A stretch of 64,000 nt of DNA, from assembly GCF_000328765.2 (NCBI RefSeq), contig NC_019954.2:2505780-2569779 (forward strand), in the 5' to 3' direction. The notes beneath the pieces were generated by a model that saw only the letters and a list, made by a program, of their open reading frames with translations, made no database searches and was not told where the DNA came from. This stretch comes from Tepidanaerobacter acetatoxydans Re1 (GTDB lineage: Bacteria > Bacillota > Thermosediminibacteria > Thermosediminibacterales > Tepidanaerobacteraceae). The stretch's first letter is position 1. Each line of letters begins with the position of its first letter. Positions 1 through 8,642 of this stretch are shown here, piece after piece. The translations under genes were made by a program, and so were the position numbers.

Positions 1-106
1 TACCTAGACTTAATACATCGTCTTTTTCTTTCCTTCCTTTATATACAGCCCCTGGATCAGACCCACCATGTCCGTAATCAAAGCACAATCTAGCCACTTT
101 TTTCAT
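1..106 (-). CDS. N-acetylmuramoyl-L-alanine amidase (endolysin), N-terminal fragment
   Basis: The frame leaves the window at its left edge, so only about the first 35 residues are seen. They contain DYGHGGSDPGA, the first zinc-site motif of Amidase_3-type wall hydrolases, which cut the bond between muramic acid and the stem peptide. Beside a holin this is the phage lysis enzyme. The first ATG (104-106) directly abuts a GGAGG, so the GTG at 95-97, nine bases further on, is the likelier start. The start overlaps the end of the holin gene, suggesting coupled translation. The fold is inferred from the motif alone, since the rest is outside the window. Confidence 0.82.
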   Translation of the reverse strand, partial: MKKVARLCFDYGHGGSDPGAVYKGRKEKDDVLSLG

Positions 107-500
107 CCTCCTTTCCCAGCTCTATAAATACTGCCTTCAGCTTTTCCGGCACCGGCAGGCCTATCATGGTAGCGTTTTCAATAATGCTTAGGCCCTCATT
201 TGACAGATAGAAAAAGATAACAGCTGTTCTAAGTGCGCTGCCTTTTTGGATAATATAAAAGTCGATGATATGACCAAGCCCTACGAAGGCGAATATAAGC
301 ACCTTTTTAAAGATACCTTTAAAGCCAACGCTGCTGGATAGCTTCTTTTCTAAGAAGGCAGCCATAAGACCAGTGATGTAATCGGCAACCACAAAAGCCA
401 CTAAGGCATAAAGGAGCCCGTCAAGGCCACCTAAAAACCAGCCGATGTAGCCACCTATGGCAGCAAAAATTAGCTGCAAGGTGTGAATTAGCTCTTTCAT
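90..500 (-). CDS. phage holin (TcdE/Cph1-type family)
   Basis: A 136-residue protein with three or four hydrophobic segments, a GLDGLLYALVAFVVADYITG stretch near residues 25-44 and a short charged C-terminal tail. This pattern fits the toxin-secretion/phage-lysis holin family (Phage_holin_4). Holins collect in the cytoplasmic membrane and open holes that release the endolysin. The gene lies between the tail genes and the amidase and overlaps the amidase start, the usual lysis cassette layout. The family match is by recognition of sequence pattern. Confidence 0.88.
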   Translation of the reverse strand: MKELIHTLQLIFAAIGGYIGWFLGGLDGLLYALVAFVVADYITGLMAAFLEKKLSSSVGFKGIFKKVLIFAFVGLGHIIDFYIIQKGSALRTAVIFFYLSNEGLSIIENATMIGLPVPEKLKAVFIELGKEDEKSG

Positions 501-533
501 ATACTGTTTCTCCCCCTTTTCATAAAAAATGTC

Positions 534-1631
534 TTAACGGGTACTTTCTATTTTTATTTCCCCAAGTGCAGATTTTAACTTCCGGGCAAGGGTAGGAAGG
601 CTGCTGCCAAAGGTGACATTTAGCTTAAACCCACCTGCCTCGTAGATTTCTTCCACTTCGGTAATCCGGCTGTCCAGAGTCAAGTTCCAATCTTTATTCT
701 GCACTGTTACGATATCTCCCACATCCCAGTCTTTTTCATATTCAAAGGGACCTTTGGTAAGTATCTCTGATTGAAGCGATATAATCCTTTTGTGTTCAGC
801 AAGTTTCACTTTGCCCCTTTCCGAAAGGTCAGCACTGTTTTTAATATCCCTGGCATCAACAAAGACAACGTGTTTATCAAGACCGGTAGCATCACTGCCT
901 GCCAAGACAATCTCCCGATCTACCCCTTCTCCTTGTCCAGCCACAACAGCATAGTTTGCAAAGCCGATTAAGCTGTCGGTAAATTCCTGGGAGCTTATGT
1001 TTTCAAACTCAGGAGAAAAGATAACAGGAGGATTGGTATTCTGGTTTACAGAAAAATCCCTTCCACTGCATATGTCAAATATCCACCTCTTTTGCTCAAA
1101 GTCTGGATAGATGCGCCAGCCAAGACCGGTGAGTTTGCTTATTTGCTCTAGCTCCTCGCCCAGGTTCTTATACCGGCTTTGCCACTTAACTACGGGACCC
1201 CTGTTTTTGTTTTCAGCTATAGCAAGCATGGGAAACTTCATCTCTGGTATGTCCTTGCAGTTGCGCTGCACATAGTGCTTCATCACTGTTTCTGCATCGT
1301 CTTCCTGGATGTCGTAGGCCTGTCCGGTAGGTGGGATGGTAATGCGCTGCTGGGTGATTACCCCTAAAGCAGGTCCTTTGACGGTAAGTATTTCCTCGCC
1401 CCGCTCATTAGATTTGATTTCCTTGTGCCGGATAATAGCTGTCTTGTATTTATCTGCTCCCAGCATTATAAGGCTATTAATGTTTAGCTTATCGGTATTT
1501 TGCACCTTGCAATTTGTGACCAGCTGGAACTTTCCAGGCAAGTGGTAGCTGCGGCAAAAGGTAAGGGAGAGATAGTTGTCTACCTCTCCCTGTAGGTCAA
1601 GTGCAGGTGATAGTATCCTAATTGGTTTCAT
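534..1631 (-). CDS. siphovirus Gp37-like tail/baseplate protein
   Basis: A 365-residue protein starting MKPIRILSPALDLQGEVDNY and recognised as the ReqiPepy6 Gp37-like (Siphovirus_Gp37) family, found near the end of Firmicutes siphophage tail operons. Members are thought to form part of the baseplate, in the position where other phages have a Tal-like protein; no enzymatic motif was seen. It follows an XkdX-like gene with a 16-base gap and precedes the holin, so it is the last structural gene of the late operon. Confidence 0.8.
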   Translation of the reverse strand: MKPIRILSPALDLQGEVDNYLSLTFCRSYHLPGKFQLVTNCKVQNTDKLNINSLIMLGADKYKTAIIRHKEIKSNERGEEILTVKGPALGVITQQRITIPPTGQAYDIQEDDAETVMKHYVQRNCKDIPEMKFPMLAIAENKNRGPVVKWQSRYKNLGEELEQISKLTGLGWRIYPDFEQKRWIFDICSGRDFSVNQNTNPPVIFSPEFENISSQEFTDSLIGFANYAVVAGQGEGVDREIVLAGSDATGLDKHVVFVDARDIKNSADLSERGKVKLAEHKRIISLQSEILTKGPFEYEKDWDVGDIVTVQNKDWNLTLDSRITEVEEIYEAGGFKLNVTFGSSLPTLARKLKSALGEIKIESTR

Positions 1632-1647
1632 ACCCCACCAGCTTTCT

Positions 1648-1779
1648 TTAAGTTTCCTGACTTGTAATAGTATTAAATTCTTCTTCAGTTATCTTTCCTG
1701 CTTGCACCCAAATTTGCAGCTGCCACTTGCTAGCCCAACCTTTATCGTAGCAAAACTTACACCACTCAAAATCTGTCAT
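1648..1779 (-). CDS. XkdX-family small phage protein
   Basis: A 43-residue product beginning MTDFEWCKFCYDKGWASKWQ and containing the QIWVQAGKITEEEF pattern typical of XkdX proteins. These small proteins are common just after tail-fibre genes in Bacillus and Clostridium phages; their role is not known. A stop one base upstream closes the preceding gene, so the two are translationally close. Its small size is normal for the family. Confidence 0.85.
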   Translation of the reverse strand: MTDFEWCKFCYDKGWASKWQLQIWVQAGKITEEEFNTITSQET

Positions 1780-1780
1780 G

Positions 1781-2158
1781 TCACATCACCCCTTCTTCTA
1801 CTAGGATGGTCTGTAAATTAAAAAGCTGCTGACCTAAAAGTTCATTTTCTCTTTTAGTTTCCAGCAGTTCAGTTTGAGTTTGAAATAGTTGTTGTCCTAA
1901 AATACCAAGTTGCTCCTGTTGCAACTCTTCTGGTGTTGGTGGTATGTCTTCGTATTCATACCAGAGCTCTTTTGTGGTAGGATTGCAGCGTAAAATTGGT
2001 GCTTTACCTTCTATTTGTTGTGGTTCTGGTATGCTTTCTACAAAAAAACCTTCTTGTTCTAATTCCTCTTTGGTCTTGCCAAATCCGTATTTTTTATGGA
2101 AAGGCATAGCATGAACAAGCAAACTCTCTGTTTCGGCGTCATATTTTATAAAATACAT
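1781..2158 (-). CDS. hypothetical phage tail-region protein
   Basis: A 125-residue protein starting MYFIKYDAETESLLVHAMPF. This ATG is preceded by AGGAGGGGAAATT; an in-frame ATG 48 bases upstream lacks such a site. The C-terminal third (about residues 85-120) is a likely coiled coil with the unit LGQQLF occurring twice about 22 residues apart. It sits between a fibre-like gene and the XkdX-like gene, where small fibre accessory or chaperone proteins are often found. I do not recognise a family; a tail-fibre accessory role is inferred from position only. Confidence 0.7.
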   Translation of the reverse strand: MYFIKYDAETESLLVHAMPFHKKYGFGKTKEELEQEGFFVESIPEPQQIEGKAPILRCNPTTKELWYEYEDIPPTPEELQQEQLGILGQQLFQTQTELLETKRENELLGQQLFNLQTILVEEGVM

Positions 2159-2172
2159 AATTTCCCCTCCTG

Positions 2173-3249
2173 TTATTCTGATACCGTAATATAGGTTTTC
2201 ATACATTGAATTTGGTTTCCATCTGGATTAATGCCCACAATAACTACGCCTTTATTATCTTCAAAAGAGTACAGGGGACTTAAGTTTCCAGTCTGTCTAA
2301 AGTTTTTATAAGATTCAGTCCCATATATAAAAAACCCATTCTTATCTATTGGATGCGACCTAAATTCAGTTGAACATTGTAAAGTTAAGGTTTTATTCTT
2401 GTTATGCGTAAAACCATAGCCATACGTATAATGTAAATTGTAGTCATCCATTATATATTCAGACTTAATCAAAGCAAAAGTTTCTATATCAAAATAGCCA
2501 ACATTTGCCATATACCAGCCATTTTTATAACTATAATTAAACCCGTAGATTATATTAGGAGTTCTACCATTTACGGGGAAGGTCGTATTCGTGGATAGAA
2601 AGGAGTCTACTGATGATGTAACTATATTTCCTTTTGAGTCTATGATAGCCCTATTTGAACTATTGTAAAAATCTATTACAAGACAACAATTTGTAGGATA
2701 CATTCTTGTATAGTGTGGTGATGACCAGTTTGTAAAAGATTTTCTTGTGACTGAGTAGGTGCTTCTGTTTATTTTAGTAAAAATACTGGTTGTCTCGGCA
2801 GGGTTTTGTGTTAAACAGTAAATATAGCTAGCATCATAATCTAAAAAATCGACAATAGCCGGGGATAATGTAGCAACTTTAGTCCATGTACTTTCATCAT
2901 AAATGTGAACTGTGTTGTAAGAATCATTTAAGTTCCTATCTAATCCACTAATAAACACCAATCCATCAAGAACAAAAGCATAATTAAATTTATGAGCGCT
3001 TGGAAATGGCGAAGAAATCGTTTGAACAAGGTCCAGAGTTTTCATATCATATACATAAATGCTGGAAGATACGCAATAGAATATATATTTTCCTTCATTA
3101 TGCTCGGGAACAACCCGAGGAGCTGGGCCACTAACACTTCTTTTTGCTATAACTGGAAAGGTTAAATTGTCAACTGCTGTTACTACTTCAAAATCTTTTA
3201 TCTTTTTTAACCCGATTCCATGTGCTTTTAATACGCTATCTATATTCAT
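2173..3249 (-). CDS. putative tail appendage protein, propeller-like repeats
   Basis: A 358-residue protein of no family I can name. It is rich in Tyr, Ser and Asn and contains recurring blocks in which a hydrophobic strand is followed by YD or FD (IYVYDMKTLDLVQTI, VHIYDESTWTKVATL, YFDIETFALIKSEY), about 40-60 residues apart, as in beta-propeller proteins. The coding DNA is visibly more AT-rich than the flanking tail genes. Its place after the baseplate gene suggests a receptor-binding or fibre protein, which is inference. The ATG at 3249 overlaps the upstream stop by one base and has AAGGTGG at normal distance; a TTG three bases earlier is an alternative. Confidence 0.7.
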   Translation of the reverse strand: MNIDSVLKAHGIGLKKIKDFEVVTAVDNLTFPVIAKRSVSGPAPRVVPEHNEGKYIFYCVSSSIYVYDMKTLDLVQTISSPFPSAHKFNYAFVLDGLVFISGLDRNLNDSYNTVHIYDESTWTKVATLSPAIVDFLDYDASYIYCLTQNPAETTSIFTKINRSTYSVTRKSFTNWSSPHYTRMYPTNCCLVIDFYNSSNRAIIDSKGNIVTSSVDSFLSTNTTFPVNGRTPNIIYGFNYSYKNGWYMANVGYFDIETFALIKSEYIMDDYNLHYTYGYGFTHNKNKTLTLQCSTEFRSHPIDKNGFFIYGTESYKNFRQTGNLSPLYSFEDNKGVVIVGINPDGNQIQCMKTYITVSE

Positions 3250-4196
3250 CAACTCACCACCTTGCTGACTATGTCCCCGTCTTTATCATAGGAAATATTC
3301 CATATTACAGTATCTAATAATGTAATTCCATCAGTGTCAAAAAACTCCCACGTATTAATTTGGTAATTACCTTCTTCATCGGCATCGCTTACAGTCGATT
3401 TCATATATAAAGTATCATCTTTTCTTCTATACTCAACTACTGTAAATATGCCATTTATGTCTTTATCAAAAGCATACAAAGAGTAATTATCTAACTTCTT
3501 TTTTATTTCTTCTTTAAATGCATCCCATGCCGACAAGTGCTCATCAAACTGGGTTTTTGTAACAAGATTTGTAGTGTCCTGCACTTCATCAAACCAATCT
3601 TTCCACTCTCGGTAAAAATCGCCATCTGGCTCTGATGTTTTAGAATCAAGCCAAGATTGAAACCTGTTGAATATCTCTGTGGTGTTTACCTGTTCAAAAA
3701 GGTGTGTGACAAGTCCACATACTTCATTGTCCAGTCTTTCATCAGTTATTTGATGTGCTTCGATAAAGCTCTTTCCTGCGATAACTTCTACTTGGGCAAG
3801 GGATATTTCATAGATATTTTCATCTCTTGTCAGCTCCGGTACCTGTGGTGTTTCTGCTGGAGCGCCTTTTAGAATAAAGGCCTTTACATAGCGGTTTTCT
3901 AAAGTCTTGTCCAGGCGAATTACAACTCTGTCAATTCTATTAAGTTCTGGGTCTGCCATGCTGTGTTCTAATACTAAAGGCTCTTTTTCAATTTTATAAA
4001 GATACCCTTCAATCCAGGCATAGCCGGGCTTAATAAATATCTTCATGTCCCTTTCATCAGTTCCTACTTGCAGGTTTTCTCCTCCGTTAAATATCCCGTT
4101 TCTGATAAACTGCCTAAAATATTCGGCAAACTCATCAGCGGTATAGTAGCGCTCATCTTCACCATCGATGGAGTCAAAAAATCTAAACCTTTCCAC
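3249..4196 (-). CDS. phage baseplate/minor structural protein
   Basis: A 315-residue protein beginning (GTG) VERFRFFDSIDGEDERYY. This N-terminal pattern, followed by the YTADEFAEYF stretch, is seen in minor structural proteins that follow the distal tail gene in Firmicutes siphophages. A GGAGG six bases before the GTG at 4196 decides the start; the longer frame from 4238 would place that ribosome site inside the gene. The middle (residues 30-160) is a compact domain with a VRLDKTLENR-like strand; the C-terminal part is helical, then beta-rich. Likely baseplate component or fibre anchor; exact role unknown. Confidence 0.7.
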   Translation of the reverse strand: MERFRFFDSIDGEDERYYTADEFAEYFRQFIRNGIFNGGENLQVGTDERDMKIFIKPGYAWIEGYLYKIEKEPLVLEHSMADPELNRIDRVVIRLDKTLENRYVKAFILKGAPAETPQVPELTRDENIYEISLAQVEVIAGKSFIEAHQITDERLDNEVCGLVTHLFEQVNTTEIFNRFQSWLDSKTSEPDGDFYREWKDWFDEVQDTTNLVTKTQFDEHLSAWDAFKEEIKKKLDNYSLYAFDKDINGIFTVVEYRRKDDTLYMKSTVSDADEEGNYQINTWEFFDTDGITLLDTVIWNISYDKDGDIVSKVVS

Positions 4197-4210
4197 AATG
4201 TCCCTCCTTC

Positions 4211-5062
4211 CTATAAGCCTACATAACGGTTTTTCCATTTAACCAGTACCTTTGTCTTTATGCTGTCTTTGTTACTGGTATAGCTTAAGAGGTTTTCCCC
4301 TGGTATTAGCTGCCAGAAGGTGCTGTCTAGTTCTATATAGTGAAAAGCGTTCTCTCCGTTAATTTTTACATGCTTTTCCCCAAAGGCAGTGGAGATATAT
4401 AAGATATCTTCTTCCTCCAGCTTTCGGTTGACGGTTATAAACTCGCCAGTGGTAAGATTTGATACCGTAGGGTTGATAGCAGGTCCAGTAAATTCAATTT
4501 CTACAGGTGCAGCTACATCCCCCTCGTTTAATGCCGTCCTCTTAAAGCCCCGGTAAGAAAAGGCTGTTGGCAGCCTAAGCCTAAACTGAATTCCGCCCAT
4601 TAAATATGACATCTTGCGACTTTCGTAGAAGGTGTCAAGCCAGAAGGGCTGATGGCAAAGAAGGTATAATAAAAACTTCTGGTAATATAGACCTTGATTG
4701 CCCTTTGCTGCTGGAAATACGGGTGTGCTTTCAGCTATAGCCTTGATTTCCTTTACCAAGTTTCCTTGGCGATAGACAATATTTACTTCATCCAATTTTG
4801 GATTTATAACCCTTTGCATCAGCCTGCGAGCTTGCAAAACAGCATCGGGGTCGCCTTTAGCTATAATCATGCCTTTGATAGTAATGGCTCTATTTCCCAG
4901 GGTGCTATCGATATATGTTGAGCCGTCTTGTTTGGGTGCCTTTTGGCTTTCAATAGCTACCCCTACTTCCCCAACGCCGTCTATGGTCTCTAGGAAAAAG
5001 GGAGCCCGATTGCCCAAAGTAATGCTTTCTCCGTTTTGGTTAGTTATGATAATTTCCTGCAT
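4211..5062 (-). CDS. distal tail protein (Dit, Sipho_tail family)
   Basis: A 283-residue protein starting MQEIIITNQNGESITLGNRA. The early KQDGSTYIDSTLGNR stretch, the ITIKGMI strand and the LLYLLCHQPFWLD block match siphophage distal tail (Dit) proteins, which form the ring joining tail tube and baseplate. AGGAGG seven bases upstream supports the ATG at 5062. It directly follows the tape-measure gene, the standard order. No carbohydrate-binding insertion is apparent and the length is ordinary for the family. Confidence 0.85.
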   Translation of the reverse strand: MQEIIITNQNGESITLGNRAPFFLETIDGVGEVGVAIESQKAPKQDGSTYIDSTLGNRAITIKGMIIAKGDPDAVLQARRLMQRVINPKLDEVNIVYRQGNLVKEIKAIAESTPVFPAAKGNQGLYYQKFLLYLLCHQPFWLDTFYESRKMSYLMGGIQFRLRLPTAFSYRGFKRTALNEGDVAAPVEIEFTGPAINPTVSNLTTGEFITVNRKLEEEDILYISTAFGEKHVKINGENAFHYIELDSTFWQLIPGENLLSYTSNKDSIKTKVLVKWKNRYVGL

Positions 5063-5072
5063 GGCACACCTC

Positions 5073-7319
5073 CTACCATTCAAGAGCTAGCTGTCTTGAT
5101 GCGTTCTTTATCTGCCGAGCTGTTTCTGCCGGGGTAAGGGGAGTAGGACTATTAATGGTGATGTTTTGAGTTATCCCTTTATTACCCCCTAAAATCTCTT
5201 TGGTTTCATGGTCGTTATATATCTTACTTCCCCTTGGAAGCTTTACAAGCTCTGGTCCAAGTTCTCCTACCATAGTAAGCCCACCGGGAAAAAAGCTTGT
5301 TCCACTAAAGTTTGATGCAGCACTGCCACCGGAAGTTACAGTTCTAATAACTCTTGTGATTTTCTCTACAATGCTGAACACTTTTTCTTTTACGGTAGTG
5401 GCGTTCCATTCCTTAATCTTTTCTATGCCTTCCGATATTTTAGATTTAATGCCATCAATACTGTCCGCTACCGAGGATTTGATGCTAGCCCATTTATCCC
5501 TTGTAGAAATCTGCAGTTCTTCCCACCTTCGAGTAACATCTTCCTTTATTTCCTTAACCTTCAGTAGGGTATCTTCTTTCATAGACTGCCAGTTATTTGC
5601 AAGGGATGTCTTTATGTTTTCCCATTTCTCTGAAGTAGCTATCTTTATATCTTCCCATTTCTTTATTACATCTTCTTTTATCTCCTTTGCCTTAGTTGTT
5701 ATATCATCCTTCATTACTTGCCACTTGCTCTTTATTTCTCCTGTCTCCCAGTCCACCTGATTTACATGTTCCTTTGCCTGCATCTTGGCCTCTTCTACCA
5801 CCCGTTGGTGCATTTCCTCTGCTCTGGCTATGGACTCATCTTTTTGCCGGGCAGCTTCCTTAATCAATCTATCTGCCTGGTCTTTGGAGATGATCCCTGC
5901 TTCATCTCTTTGCCGGATGATTTCTTTTACCACTTCGTTGTACTGTTCTTCGGCAGCTTTGATAGTTTTATCCTTTTGCTCAATGCTGTTTTTTACAACT
6001 TCAGCAGCCTGCAAAGCAGTGATTTCACCAGCCTGAGCTCTCATGCGCTCCATGATGGCTTTGGCTTCTATTTCGTTTTCGGATAAGACTTTGATACCGG
6101 TTTCCACCATGGTCCTTTGGATAGCGTTTATTTCTTCCTGCTCGGCTTTGGTTAATGCTCTTTTTTCACCAGATGCAGTATCAAGTATTTCTTTAATCCG
6201 AGCTTCCCCTTCAACTATGGTTTGTTTCCTGCTTTCATAGCCCTGCTGCATATTGTTTAAAATCTCTTCTTGTTCTTTTTTGGATAAAGCAGTGCTGCTA
6301 GTAACAAAGCCCTGCATCTTAGATAAAGACTCTTGATGGTGTTTATCAAGACCTGCTTGAACATCACTTGCCATTTGAGAAAAGTTACCGGCTATTTTCT
6401 GCGCCATGTCTTTGGTCACTTTCTGACCGCTCCAGGAAAGCTGATTTAATGCAAGGGTTGCTTCATCATTGAGCTGTAAAAATCCAGTTACAGCCTCTTG
6501 TGTGGCTTTAGACGTCTCATTGCCAAAAAGCTTAATTTCAGGGATGCTCTCTTGACTTAAGTGTCTATATAGCGCAACACCTGCTGCCGTCACCCCTCCT
6601 ATAGCTGCAACCGCTATCCCCACAGGTCCTGTAAGAACAGTAAAGGCAGTGGCTAAAGCTCCTATTGCCGGGGTAGCAGCTGCCGCTCCGGTAGTAGCAA
6701 CTGCTATGGCACCTGATACTGATGATAAAACCCCTATGACAGAGCCGATACCACCCACCAGCTTGCCGAAAATTAAAAGTAGTGGACCAATGGCAGCTGC
6801 AAGCATACCAATTTTCACGATAGTTTCTTGAGTAGCAGGGCTTAAGTTGGCAAGCCAGTCTACTAATTGCTGCAGCTTTTCCACCAACTTATTTAGATGA
6901 GGGACTAAAATATCAAAGATTTGAATAGCCAAACCCTCTAAGCCTGATTTGAGTATAACGATACTTCCCTGCAGGTTATCTATCATTACATCCGCCATCT
7001 CTTTGGCAGTACCGGTATAGTTCCTGGTAGCTTCCGTCAACTTGGCATAATCTTCATCACTGGCGTTAATGATGGCCAGCATCCCTGCCATGGCTTCTTT
7101 TCCAAAGATGGTGGCAGCGTACTGGGCTTGCTGTTCTTCAGAAAGTCCTGCAAATTTAGACCTTAATTCATCCAGCACATCTTTAAACGGCAGCATTTCT
7201 CCATTGGCATCTGTGATGGAGATGCCTAGTTCATTCATAGCTGTTTTCATCTTGTCAGTGGGATTTGCAAGGTTTGCAATGGCGGTTTTTAAAGAGGTAC
7301 CGGCCTGGCTCGATTTAAT
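5073..7319 (-). CDS. tail tape-measure protein, exon 2 (C-terminal part)
   Basis: This block codes for 748 residues after the intron. It starts at codon ATT AAA (IKSSQAGTSLKTAI), which continues exactly the MANAG sequence that ends exon 1. It holds a hydrophobic segment (IGMLAAAIGPLLLIFGKL and the Gly/Ala-rich run after it), a long helical region rich in Lys and Glu with repeated WE.I..S...W blocks (about residues 480-650 of the exon), and a C-terminal FPGGLTMVGELGPEL motif common in tape-measure proteins. The protein sets tail length and helps DNA passage. An in-frame ORF extends upstream to 7385 but those 22 codons are intron. Spliced length with exon 1 is about 1,074 residues. Confidence 0.88.
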   Translation of the reverse strand: MKSSQAGTSLKTAIANLANPTDKMKTAMNELGISITDANGEMLPFKDVLDELRSKFAGLSEEQQAQYAATIFGKEAMAGMLAIINASDEDYAKLTEATRNYTGTAKEMADVMIDNLQGSIVILKSGLEGLAIQIFDILVPHLNKLVEKLQQLVDWLANLSPATQETIVKIGMLAAAIGPLLLIFGKLVGGIGSVIGVLSSVSGAIAVATTGAAAATPAIGALATAFTVLTGPVGIAVAAIGGVTAAGVALYRHLSQESIPEIKLFGNETSKATQEAVTGFLQLNDEATLALNQLSWSGQKVTKDMAQKIAGNFSQMASDVQAGLDKHHQESLSKMQGFVTSSTALSKKEQEEILNNMQQGYESRKQTIVEGEARIKEILDTASGEKRALTKAEQEEINAIQRTMVETGIKVLSENEIEAKAIMERMRAQAGEITALQAAEVVKNSIEQKDKTIKAAEEQYNEVVKEIIRQRDEAGIISKDQADRLIKEAARQKDESIARAEEMHQRVVEEAKMQAKEHVNQVDWETGEIKSKWQVMKDDITTKAKEIKEDVIKKWEDIKIATSEKWENIKTSLANNWQSMKEDTLLKVKEIKEDVTRRWEELQISTRDKWASIKSSVADSIDGIKSKISEGIEKIKEWNATTVKEKVFSIVEKITRVIRTVTSGGSAASNFSGTSFFPGGLTMVGELGPELVKLPRGSKIYNDHETKEILGGNKGITQNITINSPTPLTPAETARQIKNASRQLALEW

Positions 7320-8642
7320 CAATTGTGTTATCGTAAGGCTCTTTATCCTTACTTCTGGGAGTTTCCCCGCATGACGGGATGTCAATTCATCCCCAGTTCA
7401 GACTATATCTTAACCCTCACCATCATGTGTTAGGGTTCCGCCCATTCGTGGGCATTTGGGCATATAAAAAAGACCCTATTTAAATAGCGTCTTTAATACT
7501 TAGCCTACTTTGCCTAGTCGTTACACCTTCCTAGAGTTTCCTCTTAGGCTTGGCTCGGTATTGTCTTATTGAATATTTGAAAATGCTTGGTCTAGCTTAT
7601 CTATAACCTTTCTCCTAAAAGTATCGGAGTTACTACTTCTAGTGTGTTTTATTCTTAGCAGGGGAATGTCATTTTCCCTACAATAGTGATTTTTAATGCG
7701 ATCGTTTATTTGGATTCTTTCGAAGTTTTTAGCTCCGTTAGGGAATTTAGGGGTAAAATGTTGGGAGCCATCGTACTCTATCAAAAGCTGCAAGTTATGT
7801 TTAGTATCAAAAACTGCAAAATCAAATCGTAAAGGCCTCACATTCCTACAGCCATCCATTTTATATTGCTCTTGATAAAAGACACCTTTTTGTTTCAGGT
7901 AATCTACAACAACATACTCACCGTTTGACCTGTTTTGATCTAAATAGCAATGTGGGCATCTGACACCTTGATTGATAAATCTTGTGGGCAACATCCGGAA
8001 ACTTCTTCCACACTTATGATGAATAAAAGTAGTTTCTTTAGCTGAGCCTTGATAACCTCCAATGATAGCGTACTCATCACCTACTAGATCTTTAATGTGT
8101 GCCTTTACTTCTTCTAATGGTAGCCTATTTGATTCTGCACTCCTGATATACCTTTCGCTTGGACACCTTTGACCTTGATGCAAAAAGGCATTTGGCGACA
8201 TTTCAAATTCTGCCCCACACACGTTATGCCTAAATAATATAGGTGTATGCGTGTTAACATATTCGCCTAAAACTTCGTATTCATCCCCAGCAACATCGTA
8301 AACTTCTTTTTTAAATTGTGGGGTATCCTTGCGAAGGTTATTAGCACATTTGGGACAACCATGCCCGTTCCATAACGGTTCAGGATTAGCTTCCCAAACA
8401 TGCCCGCAGCTGTGTTGTACCAAAACCTTGGTTCTTTTATTTTTATATTCCCCTAATACCTTTATTTCCTTCCCATGTTGTCTTTCTATTCTTTCTATAA
8501 ATTCAGTATGGTTTAATCTTTTCATTGCTAGCTCACCCCCGAACTAAGCAAACCCAGCATTTTGAATATTCAACTTAGATTTCCACCGAATTAGAGCGGT
8601 ATTTTATGCTGCAAGTTTCCCTGCAACCGAGCATGTATTTCT
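7320..8642 (-). mobile_element. group I intron in the tape-measure gene
   Basis: A 1,323-base insertion splits the tape-measure frame so that removing it joins GGT to ATT AAA and restores AG-IKSSQAGTSL. Seen on the minus strand: the 5' exon ends in U; exon CGGGU can pair with intron GCUCG, putting the conserved U.G pair at the 5' splice site (P1); a hairpin of GUUGCAGG with a GAAA loop follows (P2). Near the 3' end ACGACTA (about 7516-7522) and AAGATATAGTC (about 7400-7410) give the P7 pairing GACTA/TAGTC with a typical J8/7. The P8 arms AACCCT/AGGGTT lie between them. The intron ends in G (7320). A homing-endonuclease gene lies in a peripheral loop upstream of P7. Confidence 0.93.
7566..8525 (-). 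CDS. intron-encoded homing endonuclease, Vsr/EDxHD-like, with zinc-finger repeats
   Basis: A 319-residue protein inside the group I intron. Three related units of about 65 residues (Cys near 40, 57 and 60; 103 and 121; 172, 190 and 193) have the HxCG...GxxCPxC form of treble-clef DNA-binding repeats; the second has lost its last Cys (CPS). The C-terminal domain has RFDFAVF (Asp 235), LLIEYDGSQHF (Glu 250, Asp 252, His 256) and a later IQINDRIKNHYC, which fits the Vsr-like EDxHD nucleases known from phage introns (I-Bth0305I type). Known members cut intronless alleles so the intron is copied in by repair. Start ATG 8525 has GGGGGTGAG upstream. Confidence 0.85.
   Translation of the reverse strand: MKRLNHTEFIERIERQHGKEIKVLGEYKNKRTKVLVQHSCGHVWEANPEPLWNGHGCPKCANNLRKDTPQFKKEVYDVAGDEYEVLGEYVNTHTPILFRHNVCGAEFEMSPNAFLHQGQRCPSERYIRSAESNRLPLEEVKAHIKDLVGDEYAIIGGYQGSAKETTFIHHKCGRSFRMLPTRFINQGVRCPHCYLDQNRSNGEYVVVDYLKQKGVFYQEQYKMDGCRNVRPLRFDFAVFDTKHNLQLLIEYDGSQHFTPKFPNGAKNFERIQINDRIKNHYCRENDIPLLRIKHTRSSNSDTFRRKVIDKLDQAFSNIQ

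Noticed and set aside
5200-5760. Long plus-strand ORF of 186 codons
   Set aside because: It lies opposite the Lys/Glu-rich helical part of the tape-measure gene, has no ribosome site or family likeness, and is rich in Ser and Leu as antisense frames of coiled coils are.
7320-7385. Start of the tape-measure C-terminal ORF at 7385
   Set aside because: The first 22 codons lie in the 3' part of the group I intron; the true continuation starts at 7319.
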